Positions 57,711 to 64,000 of a stretch of DNA of 64,000 nt are shown here, in pieces. Position 1 is the first letter of the stretch. Every line of letters begins with the position of its first letter. The DNA is taken from the NCBI RefSeq assembly GCF_022829545.1, contig NZ_JAKSYM010000402.1, positions 62,001 through 126,000 of the forward strand. The letters are read 5' to 3'. The notes below the pieces were generated by a model, which worked only from the letters and a program-made list of their open reading frames with translations, was not told where the DNA came from and made no database searches. The position numbers were made by a program, and so were the translations under genes. Source of the stretch: Methylobacterium sp. J-030 (GTDB lineage: Bacteria; Pseudomonadota; Alphaproteobacteria; Rhizobiales; Beijerinckiaceae).

Positions 57711-58334
57711 ATGACGCTTCGCACGGGTTTGCTGCTGGCCGTCGTGGCGACCGTGGGACTGGTCGCCGGAAGCGGGACCCGCGCGGAGGCGGCCGAGCCG
57801 GGCTTCCTCGAAATGCTGTTCGGCGCCCATCCGGCGCCGCAGCCGGTTCAGCCGGCGCCATCCTTTGAGCCAACGGTGGCTCACCGGGCCGCTCCGCGGC
57901 TCGGCGCGGCCCGGCGGCGTTTGCAGACGCGCTATACCGCCCTGCCGGTCAAGATCCGCGTGAAGGAAGCGGATATCTCGCCCCGCCAGACGCCAATCGA
58001 TATGAAGGCGGGGGCGACGGCGGCCTTTCTCAAGGACGAGACGCTCCAGCCCGGTGACATCGTCGTCCTGGCTACGGGGGCCCGGGTCTTCACAGGCAAT
58101 CCCGACAAACGCCACGCGGTCCGGGATTTCGAGCCGGCGCAGGGCTCCCGGTTCGTCAGCAAGGGAACACGCAAGGTTCTGGCCGGGCTCTTCACGCCTG
58201 TGGGTGCGCTACCCGCTCAGGAGGCGCGCCGCATGATGGCCCGGGCCAGCACCACGGTTTCGCCGGTCGCCACGCCGATCCCGGCGCAGAAGACCGCCAT
58301 GCGCATCATCAATCCGTGGCGGAGCGGGCAGTGA
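57711..58334 (+). CDS. Hypothetical exported protein
   Basis: A 207-residue protein starting MTLRTGLLLAVVATVGLVAG with a signal peptide ending near TRAEAAEP, and GGAGG six bases before the ATG. The mature part has a low-complexity Pro/Ala segment, then a folded region (VKIRVKEADISPRQTPID, LKDETLQPGDIVVLATG, ARVFTGNPDKRHAVRD) with a short basic C-terminus. The function is unknown. Confidence 0.7.
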   Translation: MTLRTGLLLAVVATVGLVAGSGTRAEAAEPGFLEMLFGAHPAPQPVQPAPSFEPTVAHRAAPRLGAARRRLQTRYTALPVKIRVKEADISPRQTPIDMKAGATAAFLKDETLQPGDIVVLATGARVFTGNPDKRHAVRDFEPAQGSRFVSKGTRKVLAGLFTPVGALPAQEARRMMARASTTVSPVATPIPAQKTAMRIINPWRSGQ

Positions 58335-58505
58335 TCCGCGGTCCATTGCCTGGGGCGGGGTCGTGGAGTGCACCCCGCTGCAGTCGATGCCGGTTCGACG
58401 TCAGAGTGCGCGTCACCACAACGGCTTAGGGTTGCGCAGACGATCAGCGCGCAGGGTCCACGACACGGGACTGGGAAGCCGCAAGACGGCCATCCCATCG
58501 ACGCC

Positions 58506-58619
58506 CCTCATCCGGAAATGCTGGAGCGCAGCGCGGGCCGCGAAGCTGTCTTCCAGGAGTCGCACGTCTGGCCAAAGCCCTCCTTTGGGGCCCGTTTCGC
58601 GGGCACCTCAGGACGAGGA
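58506..58619. repeat. Palindromic intergenic repeat, copy R3
   Basis: A more divergent copy, with left end CCTCATCCGGAAATGCTGG and right end GGGCACCTCAGGACGAGG. The inner arms GCGGGCCGCGAAG and CTCCTTTGGGGCCCG are partly inverted. It lies in the 360-bp gap between two convergent genes. The sequence after it (GCATGCTGTCGGGTACCGTGAC) resembles that after the 37372 copy. Confidence 0.75.
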
Positions 58620-58694
58620 GGTCGGTTCGGACCGCCCGATCACGCTACCGCAGCATGCTGTCGGGTACCGTGACCAGTGCGACTGGCCACCGTC

Positions 58695-59270
58695 CTAGAA
58701 GAACCGTTCCTTGACGACGATCGTGTCGCCCGGCCGGACCGAGTAGGTCATCGGCACGATGCCGGAGACCAACTTACCGCCGCCGGTATCGCGGGTGAGT
58801 ACCGCGTAGTCGCGGGCGGCGCGCGGACCGAAACCCGCGGCGATCGCCACCGCGGTCTCGACGGTCATACCGTTCACGAATGGGTACTGACCGGAGGTCG
58901 TCACCTCGCCGAGGATATAGAACGGCCGGTAGGCGTCGACCTCGACCGTCACGTGCGGCTCGCGCACGAAGCCGGATGCGAGCTTGGCTTCGATCGATCG
59001 GGCCGCTTGGCCGGTCGTCTGCCCGCCCACTTGGACGACACCGATCAGCGGCATCGCGATCCGCCCCGCCCCGTCGACCGCATAAATATTCGACAGATTA
59101 TCCTGGCCGAAGACGATCACCCGGAGCTTGTCGCCCGCCGATAAGGTGTATCGCGCCGCGATCGACCCGGTGCCGGTGGCATCGAGCTGATCGGTGCGGA
59201 AGGTCGGACGCAGGCATCCGCCGAGCGCCAGGGTCGTGCCGAGAGAGAGGAGAAGCGCGCGCCGGTTCAT
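58695..59270 (-). CDS. Wza-type polysaccharide export lipoprotein
   Basis: A 191-residue protein from MNRRALLLSLGTTLALGGC, with a lipobox GGC. It is followed by a Poly_export domain (YTLSAGDKLRVIVFGQDNLS, then IAMPLIGVVQVGGQTTGQAA) and a SLBB-like repeat (YILGEVTTSGQYPFVNGM). Such proteins form the outer-membrane polysaccharide channel. It is divergent from the Wzz/ExoP-like gene, 191 bp apart. A start two codons upstream is an alternative. Confidence 0.92.
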   Translation of the reverse strand: MNRRALLLSLGTTLALGGCLRPTFRTDQLDATGTGSIAARYTLSAGDKLRVIVFGQDNLSNIYAVDGAGRIAMPLIGVVQVGGQTTGQAARSIEAKLASGFVREPHVTVEVDAYRPFYILGEVTTSGQYPFVNGMTVETAVAIAAGFGPRAARDYAVLTRDTGGGKLVSGIVPMTYSVRPGDTIVVKERFF

Positions 59271-59461
59271 CACCATCGCCATCTTGGATGCGGTAGCGCA
59301 GACCACTAGGCTGTTAAGGTTAACGAAGTCTGATCATCGGTGGCGTTCTGCGTCTTGCCAAGGAAGCGTCGGCTTTAACTCTTGAGCAACCTTAATATCC
59401 GCTAATAGCAGACGGGCGGCTTTACGTGCTGCCTGTCTGCCCCCGCGCCCAGAGCGTCCGC

Positions 59462-61660
59462 ATGTCTCGTATTCGTCAACGCTCGATCGAAGCCCTGCCG
59501 GGCTCGCCGTCCGAAGCTCAGGACGGCCTCGGCCTCGCTCAGGTGCCGCGCGTCCTGCGCCGCTCGCTCGGCTGGATCGTCGGACCGACGCTCGTGGTCG
59601 CCCTGGGGGCCACGGTCTTCGTCAACGTCGTGAGCCCCCGCTACACGGGCGAAGCGAAGCTCCTCCTCGAAAGCCGGGACCCGGCCTTCGCCCGCACCGC
59701 GCAGGAACGCGGCGACCAGCTCGCGCCGATCGATGAGCAGGCCGTGGCGAGCCAGGTCCAGGTCGTCATGTCACGCGATCTCGCCCGCGAGGCGATCCGC
59801 CGTCTCAAACTGGTCGGCAACCCGGAATTCGATCCGGGCGCGGGCAGCATCGGACCCGTACAGCGGGTGTTGATGATGCTGGGCCTCGGCGCCAACCCCC
59901 TCGACCGTCCGGCCGAGGATCGGGTGCTCGACGCCTATTTCGAGCATCTGCTCGTCTATCCGGCCGGCAAGTCGCGCATCCTCACCATCGAGTTCCGCGC
60001 CAAGGACGCGGCGCTGGCCGCCGAGGCCGCCAACACCATCGCGAAGCTCTACATCTCGTCGCTCGAAGCCGACAAGGTCGACACCGCGCGCTACGCCTCG
60101 ACCTGGCTCGGCGGCAACATCGACGGGCTGCGCAAGCGCGTGGCGGAGGCTGAGGCGAAGGTCGAGGCGTTCCGGGCGAAGAACGGCCTCGTCGGCAGCG
60201 CCGCCGGCCGGCCGCTGACCGCGCAGCAGCTCGGCGAACTTTCCAGCCAGCTCTCCGCGGCCCGGATCCTCAAGGCGGATCTGACCGGCCGGCTGAAGGC
60301 CATCAAGGACCTGATCAAGGACGGACGGGCCTTCGAGATCCCGGACGTCGCCAACAACGAGGTCGTCCGGCGCATCGTCGAGAACCGCATCGCGGTGCGG
60401 GCGCAGCTCGCCCTCGAATCGCGCACCCTCCTCCCGGCCCACCCGCGCATCAAGGAGCTGAAGGCGCAACTCGAGGATCTCGACGCCCAGATCAAGGCCT
60501 CCGCGGAGCGGATCGTCCGCACCATGGAGAACGACGCCAAGATCGCAGACGCCCGGGTGGACAGCCTTCAGGCGGCCGTGGACGGGCAGCAGGACGTCGT
60601 CGTCCGCGGCAATTCCAGCGAGATCCAGCTCCGCGCGCTGGAGCGCGAGGCCAAGGCGCAGCGCGAGCAGCTCGAATCCTATCTATCGCGCTACCGCGAG
60701 GCGGCGGCCCGCGACGGCGAGGCCGCGACCCCGGCCGATGCCCGCATCGTATCCCGCGCGGTCACGCCGGAGGTGCCGTCCTTCCCGAAGAAGCTGCCGA
60801 TCGTCGCGTTCGCGACGCTGATCACGCTGCTTCTGTCCGTCGGTGCCGTCATCGCCCGCGCCCTGCTGGCAGATGCCGCGCGGAATGCGGCGGCTCGGGG
60901 CGATGCCTTCGATCCGGCCGAGGATCGTCAGCGTCGCGAGCCGGTTCTCGAACGGCCGCTCTTCGCCTTCCCGGAGGCCATGCCACCGGCCGGATGGTCA
61001 AAGGCGTCCGAGCCCCCGGCCACGCCTCCTGAGCCGGAGCCCGCGACCGCCGCGGATGCCTTCGATCTCGCCCCGCTGATCGCGCGGATCGCCGCCGCGC
61101 CGCGCGGCGACGACGCACCCGCCGGCCGCCGCGTCCTGATCGTTGAGACCGGCCAGACAATCGGCGTCGCGGGACTGTCCAGCGCCCTGCCGCGGGCGAT
61201 CGGCGCCGCCGGAACCCTCGTCGCCGTCGCGCTGAACGGCGGAAATGCGGATGGAAAGCTCGGCTTCACCGATCTGGTTGCCGGCGAGGCAGCCTTCCTC
61301 GACGTGATCCAGGCCGACCGCGCCAGCGGGCTGCACAGGATCGAAGCCGGTCGCCACGCGACATCGGCGCTGTTCGATGCGCCCGATGCCCTGACCTTGA
61401 CCTTCGAGGCGATGGCGGAGGCGTATGATTGGGTCGTCTGCTGCCTTCAGGCCGCCCCGGACGCCGACGACATCCTCGATCTCGTCGGCGGCTACATGGA
61501 TACGGTGGTGATCGCCTCGAACGCCGCGGCGGACGATCCGGCGCTCGCCGATCTCTACGCCGCCGCGCAGGAGGCGGGTGCCGGACAGATCCTGGTCGCC
61601 CAGGACCGGCTGGCGACCGGCACCGCGGTCGATGCCGGGCTTCGCCTCAGCGCGGCGTGA
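59462..61660 (+). CDS. Wzz/ExoP-type polysaccharide chain-length protein with degenerate kinase-like C-terminus
   Basis: A 732-residue protein with a Wzz domain flanked by membrane helices (WIVGPTLVVALGATVFVNVV near residue 40, and IVAFATLITLLLSVGAVIA near 450). Between them is a coiled-coil-rich periplasmic part (KRVAEAEAKVEAFRAKNG, SAQLKAQLEDL-like). The C-terminal 220 residues resemble the BY-kinase/ParA-like domain of ExoP, but the Walker A loop is missing (ETGQTIGVAGLSSAL in its place), so ATP binding is unlikely. No C-terminal tyrosine cluster is seen. It abuts the convergent GNAT gene with no gap. Confidence 0.88.
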   Translation: MSRIRQRSIEALPGSPSEAQDGLGLAQVPRVLRRSLGWIVGPTLVVALGATVFVNVVSPRYTGEAKLLLESRDPAFARTAQERGDQLAPIDEQAVASQVQVVMSRDLAREAIRRLKLVGNPEFDPGAGSIGPVQRVLMMLGLGANPLDRPAEDRVLDAYFEHLLVYPAGKSRILTIEFRAKDAALAAEAANTIAKLYISSLEADKVDTARYASTWLGGNIDGLRKRVAEAEAKVEAFRAKNGLVGSAAGRPLTAQQLGELSSQLSAARILKADLTGRLKAIKDLIKDGRAFEIPDVANNEVVRRIVENRIAVRAQLALESRTLLPAHPRIKELKAQLEDLDAQIKASAERIVRTMENDAKIADARVDSLQAAVDGQQDVVVRGNSSEIQLRALEREAKAQREQLESYLSRYREAAARDGEAATPADARIVSRAVTPEVPSFPKKLPIVAFATLITLLLSVGAVIARALLADAARNAAARGDAFDPAEDRQRREPVLERPLFAFPEAMPPAGWSKASEPPATPPEPEPATAADAFDLAPLIARIAAAPRGDDAPAGRRVLIVETGQTIGVAGLSSALPRAIGAAGTLVAVALNGGNADGKLGFTDLVAGEAAFLDVIQADRASGLHRIEAGRHATSALFDAPDALTLTFEAMAEAYDWVVCCLQAAPDADDILDLVGGYMDTVVIASNAAADDPALADLYAAAQEAGAGQILVAQDRLATGTAVDAGLRLSAA

Positions 61661-62848
61661 TCATCCGGCGCGGCGCAATCGCCGCAGCCGCTGAACGGCC
61701 GCGTACAGGCGCGGGTCACGCTTGACCCCGCGCTTGGCGCGCACGAGGGACTGCCGGAGCGCGCCATAGGTGCGTCCCGCAAGCGTCACCGGGATGATGG
61801 ACTCGACGAGTTCGATGGTCTCGTCGCAGATGCTGGCCTTGTAGCGCGCCTCGCCGACACCGAGATCGAAGCCGAGCCTCCCCCGTGTCGCCTGTTCGCG
61901 CACGAGGTGCTGGAGGAGCAGATCCCCGGGGCTGTACCGAGCGATCTCCGGATCCGGATCGAACGCGGTCATCATCCCGCTGTACCGTCGTCCGGTGACC
62001 GCCCCGCCGAAGGTCGCGAGCACCCGTCCGCTTTCCGCGAGGCAGAGTGCGTGGATCTCAACCGCTGGATCCGGACCGGTCGCCGCCGCCGTCAGGAAGG
62101 CGCGGATCGACGGATCCGCATAGGGATCGGTGATGCCCATTCCGGCAAAGCGCGTGGATTTGTGATCATAGAAAGCCGCCAGAAACCGCGCCACGTCCTC
62201 ATCCGTCTCGGCGCGGCGATAGGCGACCGGCCCGTGCGCCTCGATCAGACGCTTCTCCTTCGAGCGCAGCTTCTTCCGGGCATCGGCGCTGAAGACCCGA
62301 CGCAACGTGGCCTCGGGGTCCGAACCGAGGGTCAGCCCGTAACCGTTGCTGGCCTCCGGCTCGCCGGACGCCGCGAACGGATTCGCCGATCCATCCCAGA
62401 ACCGGGGCTGATGGTGCAGCGCGTAGACGTCGATGCCGGCTGACCGCCCGGCGCGCGTCAGGGCCGCGGTGACGTCATCCGCACGCATCGCCGCCGCGTC
62501 GCGGCTCGCGAACAGGGGCAGGTGATAATTCGCGTGGGTGTCGCCCACGGTCCGGGCGATGCGCAGGCCGAACCGTCGCTCCAGGATCAGCGGCAGGAGC
62601 ATCCGGGCGCGACCCTCACCGTCCCGCAGGAGAAGGATCCGGGTATCGTCCACCTGCCCGCAAGCGCGCAGATAGGCCATCGTCCAGTCGAATCGCTGAT
62701 AGGGCGTCTGATGGCTCTCGGGATCGCTCTCGATCCGGCGCCAGACCGCCTCGGCGGCGTCCGGGTCAGCGATGATGTCCGCCACGAGTGCGCCGCCCGC
62801 CGGAGCATCGATCATGTCCGTACCCGAGACCTGAAGGCCGACCGCCAT
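61661..62848 (-). CDS. GNAT/CelD-type acetyltransferase-like protein
   Basis: A 395-residue protein with the CelD/FemAB-like GNAT domain (BioF2-like): PYQRFDWTMAYLRACGQV, RMLLPLILERRFGLR, FSADARKKLRSKEKRLIE and AFYDHKSTRFAGMGI. A conserved core of the second GNAT repeat is near LATFGGAVTGRRYSGMM. Such proteins occur in polysaccharide synthesis loci and are thought to acetylate sugars. It converges with the Wzz-like gene. Confidence 0.85.
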   Translation of the reverse strand: MAVGLQVSGTDMIDAPAGGALVADIIADPDAAEAVWRRIESDPESHQTPYQRFDWTMAYLRACGQVDDTRILLLRDGEGRARMLLPLILERRFGLRIARTVGDTHANYHLPLFASRDAAAMRADDVTAALTRAGRSAGIDVYALHHQPRFWDGSANPFAASGEPEASNGYGLTLGSDPEATLRRVFSADARKKLRSKEKRLIEAHGPVAYRRAETDEDVARFLAAFYDHKSTRFAGMGITDPYADPSIRAFLTAAATGPDPAVEIHALCLAESGRVLATFGGAVTGRRYSGMMTAFDPDPEIARYSPGDLLLQHLVREQATRGRLGFDLGVGEARYKASICDETIELVESIIPVTLAGRTYGALRQSLVRAKRGVKRDPRLYAAVQRLRRLRRAG

Positions 62849-63096
62849 TGTCCCTGACCTCCTCTGGACCGCGAACGGTCAACTATTGCCCGTCGATTAT
62901 CGTCGTCGGCCACTGAACAAGCGGTGGAGTTCAACACCCGAGCAAACACTTCTGCCGCCATCACGACGCTCAAAACGCGCGCGTGGCTAATAGGTCGTTG
63001 CTCGCACATCGACCGACATCTGATCTTTCGAGTTTGTTTACCGCGATGCGCCCAGGGTGCCGTCCGTGGGCCGGGCGGCCCGATCGGTCAGGGGCC

Positions 63097-64000
63097 ATGC
63101 TGTCTTCGCGCACCAAGCATCGGGTCTTCGCGACCGGATTTCGCGCGATCCAGGCCGTCGGGGCGGATCGGTGGCTCGCGCCGGCCTCCCGCGGGCTCGG
63201 GGTCATCCTCACCTTTCATCATGTCAGTCCGGACCCGCTGCCGGCCTTCGCGCCGAACCGTCTCCTATCCATCACGCCGGACTTCCTCGACCAGACCCTG
63301 CGGGAACTCGATGCCCGCGGCTTCGAGGTGATCGACCTCGACGCCGTGCCGGAACGCCTTGCCGAACCGGATTACGGCCCACCCTTCGCGGTCCTGACCT
63401 TCGATGACGGCTATCGCGACAACGTCGCACACGCGCGGCCTGTCCTAGCGCGCCACGGTGTCCCCTGGACGCTGTTCGTCACCAGCGCCTTCGCGGACCA
63501 GACCGGCCGGCTGTGGTGGATCGAACTGGAACGCGCCATCGAACGGCTCGACCGGGTCCGGATCGACATCGGCGCACGCAGCGTCGATCTGCCGGCGCGC
63601 AGCCCCGGGGAAAAGGCAATCGCCTTCGACGCGGTCTATCGTGACCTGCGCGGCGGCAGCGAGACGGACCTTCTCGCCCGGATCGCGGGCCTCTGTCGTC
63701 AGGCCGGATTCGCGCCCGGACAGATCGCGTCCGAACTGTGCCTGTCCTGGGCGGAACTCCGCGATCTCGCGACGGATCCCGCCGTCACCATCGGGGCGCA
63801 CACGGTGAGCCACCCGATGCTGGCGAAGCATCCGGAGGCGTTCGTCGCTCGGGAGATCGCCGAGGGACGGGCGCGGATCGAGTCGGCGCTCGATCGGCCC
63901 GTCCGGCACCTCTCGTATCCGGTCGGCGATCCGGGCTCGGCGGGGCCGCGGGAATTCGGGATGGCCCGCAGCCTGGGCTTCGCCACCGGTGTGACGACCC
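63097..64000 (+). CDS. Polysaccharide deacetylase (NodB domain), 3' end cut by window
   Basis: The reading frame from MLSSRTKHRVFATGF is open to the window end (301 codons). A NodB homology domain is clear: VILTFHHVSPDPLPAFAP, LTFDDGYRDNVAHARPVL with the catalytic/zinc Asp residues, and GAHTVSHPMLAKHPE with the zinc His pair. It removes acetyl groups from a polysaccharide such as an exopolysaccharide. It starts 248 bp after the divergent GNAT gene start and belongs to the polysaccharide locus. Confidence 0.9.
   Translation, partial: MLSSRTKHRVFATGFRAIQAVGADRWLAPASRGLGVILTFHHVSPDPLPAFAPNRLLSITPDFLDQTLRELDARGFEVIDLDAVPERLAEPDYGPPFAVLTFDDGYRDNVAHARPVLARHGVPWTLFVTSAFADQTGRLWWIELERAIERLDRVRIDIGARSVDLPARSPGEKAIAFDAVYRDLRGGSETDLLARIAGLCRQAGFAPGQIASELCLSWAELRDLATDPAVTIGAHTVSHPMLAKHPEAFVAREIAEGRARIESALDRPVRHLSYPVGDPGSAGPREFGMARSLGFATGVTT

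Overview
This 64 kb window is a high-GC chromosomal segment from an alphaproteobacterium. Gene order (hisB-DUF2628-hisH-hisA-hisF, petABC, sdhCDAB, an ExoP/Wza-type polysaccharide locus), the many GTG/TTG starts and the palindromic intergenic repeats fit the Hyphomicrobiales, most likely a Methylobacterium-type organism. That assignment is inference from style and synteny, not from a search. No rRNA, CRISPR array, prophage, integrase or intact insertion sequence is visible.

Layout. 1-4.9 kb: histidine biosynthesis on the minus strand (hisB, DUF2628, hisH, hisA, a DUF29 gene, hisF cut by the window edge), preceded by mtnP. 5.1-7.9 kb: cytochrome bc1 operon petABC with a strong terminator. 8.2-12.3 kb: a MATE exporter, an ABC exporter and an AprI/Inh-type lipoprotein. 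12.5-17.5 kb: succinate dehydrogenase sdhCDAB and an SLC13-type permease. 17.8-24.2 kb: a glycine-rich exported protein, AMP nucleosidase, TrmO, a GDSL hydrolase, GMP synthase and two small unknown proteins. 24.4-28.8 kb: an MFS-type transporter, two exported oxidoreductases, a CHRD protein and tRNA-Met. 29.5-34.8 kb: a Crp/Fnr regulator divergent from a pentapeptide-repeat protein, then a CoA-transferase with an extra C-terminal domain and an MdcB/CitG-like gene without a normal start. 34.9-38.4 kb: envelope proteins (DUF3750, an L,D-transpeptidase-like DUF2778 protein, a lytic transglycosylase).

39.2-43.4 kb is the most interesting block. It holds a PmtA-type phospholipid N-methyltransferase (frame-broken near its start), a small membrane protein, a membrane-anchored class-III aminotransferase and, divergent from the last across only 32 bp, a phosphatidylserine-decarboxylase homologue. 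Together they look like a phospholipid head-group locus. Next come a chemoreceptor gene interrupted by an in-frame amber codon, a candidate small RNA with a clear terminator, and gyrB. 48-52.6 kb: an aldo/keto reductase, a metallo-beta-lactamase-fold hydrolase, a GH13 enzyme and a BrnT/BrnA toxin-antitoxin pair. 52.7-58.3 kb: a class A penicillin-binding protein and small exported or lipoprotein genes. 58.7-64 kb: polysaccharide export (Wza-like, Wzz/ExoP-like with a degenerate kinase domain, a GNAT/CelD protein, and a polysaccharide deacetylase cut by the window end).

Four copies of one roughly 110-bp imperfect palindromic repeat lie between genes, plus one element of a second hairpin type. 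Three genes show apparent coding defects (pmtA, mdcB, the chemoreceptor). These need read-level checking to separate sequence errors from genuine decay.
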